NCBI GenBank assembly: GCA_017428625.1
Contig: JAFRQM010000021.1
Location: 49,950-113,949, forward strand
Reading direction: 5' to 3'
Origin: Clostridia bacterium
GTDB lineage: Bacteria; Bacillota; Clostridia; Oscillospirales; Acutalibacteraceae
Length of the DNA stretch: 64,000 bases
The position numbers and the translations under genes are program-made. Below, one piece after another: positions 1 through 8,418 of this stretch (position 1 is the stretch's first letter; each line of letters begins with the position of its first letter). The notes under the pieces were generated by a model. The model was not told the DNA's origin, ran no database searches, and was given only the letters and a program-made list of their open reading frames with translations.

Positions 1-594
1 ACATTCAACCTTTCGGGTTCAAAAATGGGCATGCACCTTGACTCCAACAAGGTTGTCGGTGTCGACGCTTCAACAGGTTCGCTCGGCCACGGCGCATCCA
101 TAGCCGCCGGCACCGCTCTCGCTGCACGACTTCAGGGCAAGGATTACCTTACCTATATGGTTACCGGCGACGGAGAACTCGGTGAGGGCTCAAACTGGGA
201 AGGCTTTATGACAATGAATCACTATCAGCTTTCCAACTGCATAGTTTACATTGACAGAAACCACTGTATGATAGACGGCAACACAGAAGATGTTATGAAA
301 CTTGAGCCTCTGGCTGACAAACTCACGGCTTTCGGCTTCAACACAATCTGCGTTGACGGCAACAATATAAAAGAACTCTGCGAAGCGACCGATATCGCTA
401 TCGGAAGAGCAAAAGAAAAATGCAACCCCACCTGTATTCTTATGGATACTCAGAAGGGCGCAGGTCTTCCTGTTGCGGGCGACTATCACTGCCACTATAT
501 GGCAATTGACGACCCGACATTTGAAGCATACAAGAAAGAACTTGACGCGTATTACGCAAAACGCGTTGAGCGCGCAGAAAAGGAGGGCGAATAA
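1..594 (+). CDS. transketolase, N-terminal (TPP-binding) subunit, 5'-truncated by window edge
   Basis: Moves two-carbon ketol units between sugar phosphates in the pentose phosphate pathway; in many Firmicutes and archaea the enzyme is split into two subunits and this is the TPP-pyrophosphate-binding half. The reading frame is open from base 1 with no start codon in a plausible place, so the N-terminus lies outside the window; about 197 codons are present. Seen: VDASTGSLGHG, then GDGELGEGSNWEG, the classic GDGE..EG TPP/Mg motif, followed by the conserved IDRN. The stop is separated from the second half by only two bases, so the halves form an operon and a complex. Confidence 0.93.
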   Translation, partial: TFNLSGSKMGMHLDSNKVVGVDASTGSLGHGASIAAGTALAARLQGKDYLTYMVTGDGELGEGSNWEGFMTMNHYQLSNCIVYIDRNHCMIDGNTEDVMKLEPLADKLTAFGFNTICVDGNNIKELCEATDIAIGRAKEKCNPTCILMDTQKGAGLPVAGDYHCHYMAIDDPTFEAYKKELDAYYAKRVERAEKEGE

Positions 595-596
595 TA

Positions 597-1604
597 ATGG
601 CAGGCGGATTTGTATATAACGCAATAGATCAGACCGAGGTTGCAACCGCGGAGATTTACGGCAAAGCTATTGCCGATATTATGCTTAACGACCCCAAGGT
701 AGTTGCCATTACGGCTGACCTTGCAAAATCAACAAAACTGGGCGATGTTCTTAAAGTCTGCCCCGAAAGAGTCATCAATGTCGGCATTGCCGAGCAGGAT
801 ATGATGGGTGTTGCCTCGGGTATGGCAAAAGCGGGTATGGTTCCCTTTGTTTCGGGCTTCTCCGCTTTCTGCTCAATGAGAGCGTGCGACCAGCTTCATA
901 CCGACATCTGCTACCAGAAAGCAAATGTTAAAATCGTTGCCACACACTCCGGCACATCGTTCGGTCAGGCGGGTTCCACACACCACGCCATTACCGATCT
1001 TGCAATCACAAGGGCAATGCCCAACCTTACGGTCATTGTTCCCGCTGACGGCGTCGAAACAGCAAACGCGGTCAACGCGGCTTATGCGACAGAAGGCCCG
1101 TTCTACATCAGAATCAACCGCGGTTTTGACCTTGTTCTCAACACCACAATGGATTACGGTTTTGAAGTGGGCAAGGCTGTTACCGTCAATGAAGGCACCG
1201 ACATCACCGTCATCGCCTGCGGCTCCTGCGTAGCGCAGGCAAAGAAAGCGGCTGAGTTCCTTTCAAATGCAGACGGTCTGAGCGTTCGTGTTCTCAATAT
1301 GCACACAATCAAACCCATCGACAGAGATGCTATACTCAAAGCCGTTATGGAAACAAGAAGAATTATCACTGTTGAAGACCACCTTGTTACAGGCGGTCTC
1401 GGTTCGGCTGTTTCGGAAGTTGTTGTTGACAGCGGCAAGGCCTGCGCATTCAAGATGCTCGGCCATCAGGGCTTTGCCATGATAGGCCTTCAGGAAGACA
1501 TTATGGCTGACGCCGGCATCGATGCCAACGGCATTATCGCGGCAGTCCGTGAGGTTATGAAGAAAGACTTCGAAGAAGACGACAACTGGGACGACGAATA
1601 TTAA
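597..1604 (+). CDS. transketolase, C-terminal subunit
   Basis: Partner of the preceding gene; supplies the pyrimidine-binding and C-terminal domains of transketolase (335 aa, the normal size for this half). Visible family features: ITADLAKSTK near residue 40, the catalytic INVGIAEQDMMGVASGMA (residues ~60-78, glutamate of the AEQ that activates TPP), and HSGTSFGQAGSTHHAITD (~115-132). The start ATG follows the upstream stop by two bases, with AGGAGG inside the end of the upstream gene. 1-deoxyxylulose-5-phosphate synthase is the main alternative of similar fold, but the split arrangement fits transketolase. Confidence 0.93.
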   Translation: MAGGFVYNAIDQTEVATAEIYGKAIADIMLNDPKVVAITADLAKSTKLGDVLKVCPERVINVGIAEQDMMGVASGMAKAGMVPFVSGFSAFCSMRACDQLHTDICYQKANVKIVATHSGTSFGQAGSTHHAITDLAITRAMPNLTVIVPADGVETANAVNAAYATEGPFYIRINRGFDLVLNTTMDYGFEVGKAVTVNEGTDITVIACGSCVAQAKKAAEFLSNADGLSVRVLNMHTIKPIDRDAILKAVMETRRIITVEDHLVTGGLGSAVSEVVVDSGKACAFKMLGHQGFAMIGLQEDIMADAGIDANGIIAAVREVMKKDFEEDDNWDDEY

Positions 1605-1638
1605 TACAGAAGAGCAATAACAGAAAGGACAGATTTAT

Positions 1639-2451
1639 ATGGCTTCAAGAGATGACATATTTACCAACAAGCTTTTTCTCTGTGGTGCTCTTCCGCTTAT
1701 GAAAACAATAGCGGGCGATGTTCCGAGCCTTGCAAAAAAGTTCGAGCACACGCACGCCGTGATTCAGATAAGCGCAGATGACCCCTCCGCTCCCGAAGGC
1801 AAATATGCCACGCATTTTGTCATCAACGCGGGCGAATGGGTTGTTCACGCAGATAAGGTAAGTGACAAAGAACATACCGACATAGAGCTTGAATTCAAGA
1901 GTGTTGAGCAGATGAACGCCTTTTTCAAAGGCACAATCGGCCCCAAAACTCTTCCAAAAATGCACGGTGTAGTGAAGAATCCCGGCACCTTCCTGTCATT
2001 TATGATGGTGCTTCTTAAAATGAGTTCTTTGCTTACTGCAAAAGAAGCCCCCGAAGATGAAGAAACGCAGAAACTTATGGTCAAGTGCTTTTTCTATCTG
2101 CTCACCAGCGGTATAAGCACTCTTAACAAAAACGGCCATGATGAGGTCAAGGCATGGACTACTCCCAGCCCCGACCGTGTTTATGCTCTGGCTGTTGAAG
2201 GCCACCCCGAAGTTTCCGCATTTCTCAGAATCAAGGCCGGCAAATCGAGAGCCGGCAGAGGCGAATACAAGAGAGCAATGCCTTTCTTCACCCTGCGCTT
2301 TGACTCGTTCAAGAGCGCGCTTGGCACTCTTCTCGGCATCGATGATATGCTTGACGCTACCAAGAACGGCAGAATAGTTATGGACGGCGGTCCCGAGTTC
2401 GGCGCGCAGTTCGGCGGTTTCCTTCTTACGGTAGGCAGTTACGTTCAGTAA
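1639..2451 (+). CDS. conserved protein, possibly SCP2-like lipid-binding domain
   Basis: 270-residue soluble protein with no signal peptide. A stretch from about residue 35 to 110 (ATHFVINAGEWVVHAD, then DIELEFKSVEQMNAFFKG and a KGTIGPK segment) has the spacing of SCP2 sterol/lipid-carrier domains, and the C-terminus ends in a glycine-rich IVMDGGPEFGAQFGG segment. The SCP2 call is by eye and tentative. It lies 34 bases after the transketolase pair and before a terminator hairpin, so it is probably the last gene of that transcript. RBS AGAAAGGAC precedes the ATG. Function unknown. Confidence 0.5.
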   Translation: MASRDDIFTNKLFLCGALPLMKTIAGDVPSLAKKFEHTHAVIQISADDPSAPEGKYATHFVINAGEWVVHADKVSDKEHTDIELEFKSVEQMNAFFKGTIGPKTLPKMHGVVKNPGTFLSFMMVLLKMSSLLTAKEAPEDEETQKLMVKCFFYLLTSGISTLNKNGHDEVKAWTTPSPDRVYALAVEGHPEVSAFLRIKAGKSRAGRGEYKRAMPFFTLRFDSFKSALGTLLGIDDMLDATKNGRIVMDGGPEFGAQFGGFLLTVGSYVQ

Positions 2452-2470
2452 TAAAACAAAAGTTATTTTC

Positions 2471-2496
2471 GCAGGGCTGCCGCATGACAGCCCTGC
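2471..2496 (+). terminator. hairpin terminator after transketolase operon
   Basis: Nine-base-pair stem GCAGGGCTG / CAGCCCTGC with an eight-base loop, followed by GTTGTTTG, a weak T-rich tail. It lies 19 bases after the stop of the SCP2-like gene. Confidence 0.6.
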
Positions 2497-2532
2497 GTTG
2501 TTTGCTGAAATATTATTTATGGGAGTAAAATA

Positions 2533-3339
2533 ATGGCAAAGAGTTTGTTGGATAAATTGGTCGATTCCATTTTGGATGACGAGTGGAAAGGCAGAAGGGG
2601 TGAAAAGCTTACAGAAAGAGAATTGAAACTGGTCAGTTTATTCGGAAGAAAAGGTCTGACATTGCGTAATGTTTATGTTCCGAAAGAAAACGGAGAAACT
2701 TCAGAAATTGATTTGGTTTATATCACTCAAAAGGGAATCTTTGTTTTTGAAAGCATGAATTATTCAGGATGGATTTTCGGTGATGAGGGATCACAATTCT
2801 GGACCGCAATGTTGCCGAATAAAGAGAAAAACCGTTTTTATAATCCTGTAAAGCAAAACAAAACTCACCTAAAATGGCTCGGCAATTATGTAGGAAATAG
2901 TATTCCTTTGTTTTCAATCATTGTTTTTTCTGAGAGATGCGAACTGAAAAAAATAGATCTTGAAACTCCCGAAATAAAAGTTATCAAGCGCGACAGAACT
3001 TATGCGACCGTTCGCGATATATGGGACAAAACAATTGATGTGTTAGATACCGAGCAAATCAATCAGTTGTATGAAAAGCTGAAAGAATTGACAAATGTTG
3101 ATAAAGCAACAAAAGCCGCACATATTGACAGCATTGAAAAAAGATTTTCCGACAAGCCGGTTGAAAAGAAAGACGATAATAAAGAAAAAACAAAAGATGA
3201 AAATTCCGACAAAAAAATATGCCCTAAATGCGGGCAGGCTCTTGTTCTGCGGACAGCAAAAAAAGGTGAAAATGCCGGGAAAAGTTTTTATGGATGTTCG
3301 AGTTTTCCTAAATGCAGATATATTGAAAAAAATGATTAG
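2533..3339 (+). CDS. NERD-domain protein with C-terminal topoisomerase-type zinc ribbon
   Basis: 268 residues. Residues ~15-120 show the NERD (nuclease-related) pattern: GRRGEK, then TSEIDLVYITQKGIFVFE (the D and the F-E-K/S core of the PD-(D/E)XK-like fold). After a lysine-rich linker (~185-225) comes a zinc ribbon of the topoisomerase C-terminal type: CPKCGQ, then YGCSSFPKCRY (residues ~230-266). NERD proteins with such zinc fingers are thought to act on DNA or RNA ends, but the substrate is not known. Codon use is visibly more AT-rich than the flanking genes, which may mark acquisition by transfer. RBS GGGAGTAAA and ATG are clear. Confidence 0.85.
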   Translation: MAKSLLDKLVDSILDDEWKGRRGEKLTERELKLVSLFGRKGLTLRNVYVPKENGETSEIDLVYITQKGIFVFESMNYSGWIFGDEGSQFWTAMLPNKEKNRFYNPVKQNKTHLKWLGNYVGNSIPLFSIIVFSERCELKKIDLETPEIKVIKRDRTYATVRDIWDKTIDVLDTEQINQLYEKLKELTNVDKATKAAHIDSIEKRFSDKPVEKKDDNKEKTKDENSDKKICPKCGQALVLRTAKKGENAGKSFYGCSSFPKCRYIEKND

Positions 3340-3349
3340 CAGGTAACTT

Positions 3350-3859
3350 ATGCAATACGAAATCATTCGCTCAAAAAGAAAAACAGTCGCGCTTGAGGTC
3401 TGCCGCGACGGCACGGTTAAAGTGCGTGCCCCTCTTAAAATGAAAGAGGCGCAAATAGAACAGTTTGTTTTATCCCATAAAAAATGGCTTGAAAACGCCG
3501 TTCGCAGGCAGAGCGAGAGACGCAACAAAGAAGTTGAGCGCACGCCGGAGCAAATAAAAGAAGCGAAAGCGGAGCTTAAAAAGATAATAACACCTATGAT
3601 AGAAAGATATTCCGTTCTTATGGGAGTACACCCCGAGGCGGTTACAATAACAAGCGCGAAAACCCGTTTCGGCAGCTGCAGCGCGAAAAACAGAATTTCA
3701 TTTTCATTCAGACTGCTCGATTACCCGCCGGAAGCGGTTGAATATGTTGTTGTTCACGAGCTTGCGCACATAATTCACAAAAACCACGGCGCGGGTTTTT
3801 ATGCCTGCGTTGAAAAATATTTGCCCGATTACAAGCAAAGAGTAAGACTGCTTAAATAA
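3350..3859 (+). CDS. YgjP-like (M48-related) metallopeptidase domain protein
   Basis: 169 residues, the usual length for the YgjP/DUF45 family. The zinc site HELAH lies at residues 136-140, with a third candidate ligand at His146 in HKNHG. Other conserved pieces are KTVALEV at the N-terminus and the RFGSCSAKNRISF segment just before the zinc site. Starts ten bases after the NERD gene, so the two may be co-transcribed. Family members are related to SprT/M48 peptidases; the physiological substrate is unknown. Confidence 0.88.
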   Translation: MQYEIIRSKRKTVALEVCRDGTVKVRAPLKMKEAQIEQFVLSHKKWLENAVRRQSERRNKEVERTPEQIKEAKAELKKIITPMIERYSVLMGVHPEAVTITSAKTRFGSCSAKNRISFSFRLLDYPPEAVEYVVVHELAHIIHKNHGAGFYACVEKYLPDYKQRVRLLK

Positions 3860-3873
3860 AATTGTCAAAACTC

Positions 3874-3902
3874 TTGTTTATATAAGTAAATAATTGTATA
3901 AT
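3874..3902 (+). promoter_or_regulatory. sigma-A-like promoter for the GPH symporter operon
   Basis: TTGTTT, 17-bp spacer, TATAAT, in an AT-rich gap about 50 bases before the ATG of the symporter gene. Confidence 0.5.
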
Positions 3903-3951
3903 TATATATTATATACCGAATCAAACGGGCTCGGAAGGATGATTATAGTAT

Positions 3952-5343
3952 ATGCAGAAAATTCCCTGGAAAGAAAAAATCAGCTACGGCTTCGGCGCGA
4001 CGGGGCTTGATTTAAGCTACGGCCTTTTTTACTCCTACCTTTCAATATACCTGACAAACGTTCTCGGAATAAAATCTGCGTTTCTTCTCATTCTTGCCCC
4101 GCTCGCAAGGCTTTGGGACGGCATAAACGACCCGATGATGGGTGCGATAGTTGACCGCACAAACACAAAATTCGGCAAACGCAGGCCGTGGATTTTAATC
4201 GGAGCGGCGGCAAACGCCGTTGTGCTCTCATTCCTTTTCAACGCCTCCCGCTTCGCGACGGGCGCGACTGCGCTTTATGTTTATGTGGCTGTTTTTTATG
4301 TGCTGTGGGGGATGACAAACACCCTTGCCGATATTCCCTACTGGTCAATGGTGCCGTCATTTACCAGCGATGAAAAAGAGAGAAATTTAATTTCAACAAT
4401 AGCAAGAACCTTCTCCGGCCTGGGGCAGGGGATAATCGCCCTGTTTACACCCATTGCGCTCAAAAAACTCAGTGCGGACGGCAATCCTACGGCTCAGGGT
4501 TTCAGTGCCGTTTCGGTGGTTTCCGCCGTTTGCCTTGTCCTTTTCGCCCTTGTTTCCGTTTCATTTACCAAGGAGCGCAGAATAGTAAAACCCGAAGAGA
4601 GCTTCTCATTCAAAAAAGCGGTAAAAAATATTACGGGTAACGATCAGCTTTTGATTTTTATGCTTTTCGCTATGATTTCAAACGCCGGTTTCTATATGAT
4701 TTCGGGCGTCAGCAGCTACTACTTCACCGTTGTCAGGGGCGACATCGCGTTGCAGTCAACCTTTAACCTGTTCAACACGGTGGGCAGCGTGCTTGCCATT
4801 CTTGTGGTTCCCGTGTTTTCAAAATTTATGTCAAACAGAGGCATTTATGTTTTCTGCCTTTGCGCCGCTCTCGCGGGTTACTGCGGAATGGCCGTATGCG
4901 GGCTTGCTCTCAATACGGGAGTTGTTGCCATAGGGGTATTCTATTTTCTCGCATCAATCGGCACAGGCAGTATGTTTGTAAACCAGACAATAATGCTCTC
5001 CGACATTGTGGATTACGGCGAGTTCACAACGGGCAGGCGCAACGAGGCGCTCACATTCTCAATGAAAGGCTTTTTGCAGAAGATGGCTTACACCTTCCAG
5101 AGCATTATTATGTACGCCACCTTTATCGCCACGGGCTATGACGATTTTACAGCTACCGCCGCCGCTTCGGCGTCAGCCGCCGCGCAAAGGGGAATATCGC
5201 TGCTCATGTTCGCCGTGCCGCCCGTGATGATGCTTATATCACTTTGCATATTTATTAAAAAATATAAAATCCACGGCGCGCTCAAATCAGAGATAATCGA
5301 GGCAATAAACGCAAAATACGCAGACGACACACCCATAGGTTAA
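3952..5343 (+). CDS. GPH-family (MFS) sugar:cation symporter
   Basis: Polytopic membrane protein of 463 residues, about 12 hydrophobic segments. Two signature regions of the glycoside-pentoside-hexuronide family are visible: DRTNTKFGKRRPW in the loop after TM2 (residues ~63-75) and LSDIVDYGEFTTGRRNEA (~344-361). The family imports glycosides, pentoses or uronides with Na+ or H+; the substrate here cannot be told. Followed after five bases by the glycerophosphotransferase gene, so probably co-transcribed. Confidence 0.9.
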   Translation: MQKIPWKEKISYGFGATGLDLSYGLFYSYLSIYLTNVLGIKSAFLLILAPLARLWDGINDPMMGAIVDRTNTKFGKRRPWILIGAAANAVVLSFLFNASRFATGATALYVYVAVFYVLWGMTNTLADIPYWSMVPSFTSDEKERNLISTIARTFSGLGQGIIALFTPIALKKLSADGNPTAQGFSAVSVVSAVCLVLFALVSVSFTKERRIVKPEESFSFKKAVKNITGNDQLLIFMLFAMISNAGFYMISGVSSYYFTVVRGDIALQSTFNLFNTVGSVLAILVVPVFSKFMSNRGIYVFCLCAALAGYCGMAVCGLALNTGVVAIGVFYFLASIGTGSMFVNQTIMLSDIVDYGEFTTGRRNEALTFSMKGFLQKMAYTFQSIIMYATFIATGYDDFTATAAASASAAAQRGISLLMFAVPPVMMLISLCIFIKKYKIHGALKSEIIEAINAKYADDTPIG

Positions 5344-5348
5344 TTATA

Positions 5349-6455
5349 ATGAAAATACTGTTTTACCATATATATGCTCTGTTCTTTCATCTCGGCAGGT
5401 TTCTGCCTCACAGAGAGAACCTTGTTGCTCTTGTTTCGCCTCATAACGCGTCTCTGAACGATTCACTCGGCGAAATCAAAAGGGCTCTTGAAGAAAAGGG
5501 CGGATATTGTTTTCTGACAGTTTCGGGAGCGGATATCCGTTCGCAGAAATCTTTTTCACATCTGATAAGGTTTTTTGTTATCAATCCCGTCAGACTTGCA
5601 CGGGCAAAATACATTTTTTTAAATGACAATTTTATGCCGATGGCATATCTGCATTTCCGCAAAGGCACCGTCATCACACAACTTTGGCACGGCGAAGGCG
5701 CGCTTAAAAAAATGTGCCTTGCCCTTAACCTGCCCGACGATGTTGTCCGCCTTGAAAAAAAGGTTTACCGCAATTACACTTATGTAATAGTTTCATCAGA
5801 ACCGATTGTTCCGCTTTGGGCGCAGGCGTTTGACAAAGAAGAAAAAGATGTTCTTCCGCTCGGCTCTCCCAGAACAGACGCCTTTTTCAGACCGTTTGAT
5901 TATGAAAAGAACAGAGCGGAGTTCGACAGCCTTTTTCCTGAGTGCAAAGGCAAAAAACTCGTGCTTTACGCACCCACTTTCCGCGACAGTTCCGAACAGG
6001 ATAAAAGCATTTTGGAGCACTTCGACACAGAAAAATTCAATTCCCGCTATGCGGATGAATATTCTCTTTTAATCAGACTTCATCCGCAGGTTCATTCGGT
6101 AAATGATATCAGCGGAGCTGTAAATGTAACGGATTATCCCGATATAATAAAACTCCTCCACCTAACAGATGTTCTTATTACAGACTACTCCTCTGTATTT
6201 ATGGATTATGTTCTGCTTGATAAGCCGTGTATTTTCTACCCTTATGATTATGAAGAATACATAAAGAGCAGAGAACTTTTTACAGATTATTTTGAAAATG
6301 TGCCGGGTCCCGTCACCGGAACATTCGAGGGGCTTTTGCAGGCGCTTGATTCTCCGCAGGTTGACCCTGACAGATACCGGGTTTTTAAAAAATATCACCT
6401 CGGCAGTTGTGACGGTTCATCCGCAAAAAGAGTAATTGAAACGGTTATGAAATAG
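5349..6455 (+). CDS. CDP-glycerol glycerophosphotransferase family protein (TagB/TagF-like)
   Basis: 368 residues, the length of a TagB-like single catalytic domain with no long N-terminal glycosyltransferase. Family marks: TQLWHGEGALKKM (residues ~114-126), VLPLGSPRTDAF (~170-181), KLVLYAPTFRDS, LLIRLHPQ and LITDYSSVFMDYVLLDKPCIFYPYD (~275-300 in pieces). Such enzymes move glycerol- or ribitol-phosphate from CDP-activated donors to wall teichoic acid or surface polysaccharide at the inner face of the membrane. No other teichoic acid genes are in the window, so the exact polymer is open. The RBS is weak; the short spacing from the upstream gene suggests coupling. Confidence 0.88.
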   Translation: MKILFYHIYALFFHLGRFLPHRENLVALVSPHNASLNDSLGEIKRALEEKGGYCFLTVSGADIRSQKSFSHLIRFFVINPVRLARAKYIFLNDNFMPMAYLHFRKGTVITQLWHGEGALKKMCLALNLPDDVVRLEKKVYRNYTYVIVSSEPIVPLWAQAFDKEEKDVLPLGSPRTDAFFRPFDYEKNRAEFDSLFPECKGKKLVLYAPTFRDSSEQDKSILEHFDTEKFNSRYADEYSLLIRLHPQVHSVNDISGAVNVTDYPDIIKLLHLTDVLITDYSSVFMDYVLLDKPCIFYPYDYEEYIKSRELFTDYFENVPGPVTGTFEGLLQALDSPQVDPDRYRVFKKYHLGSCDGSSAKRVIETVMK

Positions 6456-6467
6456 AAAGGGGATAAT

Positions 6468-8387
6468 ATGAAGAAGATTTTATCGGTTATTCTTGCCGTT
6501 GTTCTTGTTGTTACACCCTGCATTATTGCAGTTCGCGGCATAACGGATGACGCTGCGAAGTATCCGCTTGTTGTCGTTCCCGGCTACAGCGCTTCAACTC
6601 TTGTAAAAGTCAGCGACAACGGCAAAGAGGAACAGGTGTGGATGCTCAATCTCGGTGGCGTCGGCGGCGATATTCTTGAATATATTGTTCCAATCGCGAG
6701 AGGAGTGGGTGAACTTACTTTCCGTAACGCCGACCGCCTTTCGACAATTATCGGCAACGAAATTATCGACCTTACAACCGAGATTGTGTGCAACCCCGAC
6801 GGCACAAGCAAATATAACATAAAGCCCCTGCTCGAAACGGCGGAAGAGTCCTGCTGGGCGAATATCCGCGAAAAATACGGCGAAGACAGCAAATACTGCT
6901 TCTTCAGCCAGGTTCTCGATGATATGATAGCCTCTTATGACAAACCCGATTCGGAAGTTTTCAGTTTTATGTGCGATTTCCGTATGGGTGCCGTTGACTG
7001 TGCAGCAAAACTTGACGCTTTTATTGACGATGTTCTCGAATACACGGGCAGCGACAAAGTCAACATTGTATGTGAAAGCCACGGCGGTCAGGTAACCGGC
7101 ACTTATCTCAGTCTTTTCGGCGAAAAACAGAAGGTTCACAACGCCGTGCTTGCCGTTCCCGCTTTGTGCGGCGCAAGCCTCGCTTATGACCTGCTTACAC
7201 AGGAGGCAAATCTTGACGAGTATGAACTTCTCTATTTTGTTGAGTTTGCCAACCTGCTTGAAGAGGATATACACTGGCTGTTTGAAGCGGAAAATCTTGA
7301 ATTTGTTGACTGGATTATTCAGGGCATTCTGCCTTATATCTTCCGCGTGGTAGGCTACTGGGGCAGTATCTGGGATTTCTGCCCGCCCGAAGTGTATGAA
7401 GAGATGAAAGCAAAATGGCTCAATGCGGATGAGAGCGCGCTTCTCATTGAAAAAAGCGATTTTATGCATTATGAAGTAATGGCGAATTACGCCGAAAATC
7501 TTGCCGCCTGCCGTGATGAATACGGAATTAATATCACTGTTATTGCCGGCACGGATTCGGGTTGCTGTTCGGGCTGGAGGCAGAATTCCGACGGCATAAT
7601 CTCAACCGCCTGCTCAACGGGCTCAACCTGCGCTCCCCTCGATGAGCGCTTTTCCGACGGCTATACACAGGTTAATGACTGCGGCGGCAAATACAAGGTT
7701 TCGCCCGATATGACTGTTGACGCGTCAACCGCTTTTCTGCCCGACAACACCTTCTTTTTCAGCAAACTCTACCACGGCAGCGAGTTTGAAGACCCGAACG
7801 CGAGGCTGCTTATTGAAAAGGCACTGTTGACAGATACCGTTAAAGATGTTTACTCGCTTCCCGGTTTCCCGCAGTTCCGCTATTCCGCGAACTGCTCGCA
7901 CGCTCTGACGGCGGAGTTTGATAAAAGCGCTCCGGGTTATCTCTCATCCGACGACGAGGCGCTTGTTATAACAAATGTTTCAAACAAAGAATACACGCTC
8001 GGCGTTATCAACATAACAGTTGACGGTGCGCCGCTGAAATTCAGCCTTAAAAACGCAGGCAGCATAAAACCGGGCGAAAGCGTTTCAATACCGTTCAAAG
8101 GCGATGTGCCGCAGGTGAGCAAAACAAAAATAAACATAACCGTTACATACAGAACGCAGGGGGTAACTCCCTTGGGAGAAAGAGTTTTCGGCTTTACCCT
8201 TATGAACGGTGAGGCACCGGAGTATGACGGGTCAATGCCGTTTGTTTCAACCGAGTTTGTTAATCCGCTCTCGGATCTGCCGGCGGGGCTCAGAACACTG
8301 CTTAAAGATTTGGGAATATATAACCTTATTGTTATGTTCATACACATTGTCAGGGGATTGTTTGACAATGTTTTCGGCTTACTGTAA
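6468..8387 (+). CDS. secreted LCAT-like alpha/beta-hydrolase (lipase/acyltransferase)
   Basis: 639 residues with a signal peptide (~1-24). The mature N-terminus has YPLVVVPGYSAS, the strand-1/oxyanion region of lecithin:cholesterol acyltransferase-like hydrolases. The nucleophile elbow is CESHGG with Ser204. A likely acid/His region near FLPDNTFFFSKLYHG (~425-440) is less certain. Residues ~500-580 look like a beta-sandwich domain. The protein ends in a hydrophobic amphipathic tail (LLKDLGIYNLIVMF then a short HIVRGLFDNVF), not a normal transmembrane anchor with positive charges. It probably works on extracellular lipids or esters. It lies between a surface-polymer transferase and a GPH symporter on the same strand. 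Confidence 0.68.
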   Translation: MKKILSVILAVVLVVTPCIIAVRGITDDAAKYPLVVVPGYSASTLVKVSDNGKEEQVWMLNLGGVGGDILEYIVPIARGVGELTFRNADRLSTIIGNEIIDLTTEIVCNPDGTSKYNIKPLLETAEESCWANIREKYGEDSKYCFFSQVLDDMIASYDKPDSEVFSFMCDFRMGAVDCAAKLDAFIDDVLEYTGSDKVNIVCESHGGQVTGTYLSLFGEKQKVHNAVLAVPALCGASLAYDLLTQEANLDEYELLYFVEFANLLEEDIHWLFEAENLEFVDWIIQGILPYIFRVVGYWGSIWDFCPPEVYEEMKAKWLNADESALLIEKSDFMHYEVMANYAENLAACRDEYGINITVIAGTDSGCCSGWRQNSDGIISTACSTGSTCAPLDERFSDGYTQVNDCGGKYKVSPDMTVDASTAFLPDNTFFFSKLYHGSEFEDPNARLLIEKALLTDTVKDVYSLPGFPQFRYSANCSHALTAEFDKSAPGYLSSDDEALVITNVSNKEYTLGVINITVDGAPLKFSLKNAGSIKPGESVSIPFKGDVPQVSKTKINITVTYRTQGVTPLGERVFGFTLMNGEAPEYDGSMPFVSTEFVNPLSDLPAGLRTLLKDLGIYNLIVMFIHIVRGLFDNVFGLL

Positions 8388-8418
8388 TAAAAACCTATTT
8401 TGAGAAGGGGAAAACACT

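Noticed and set aside
6594..7469. A 291-codon open reading frame antisense to the LCAT-like gene
   Set aside because: It is a shadow of a strongly coding plus-strand frame, with no RBS and a low-complexity, Phe/Ala-rich product.
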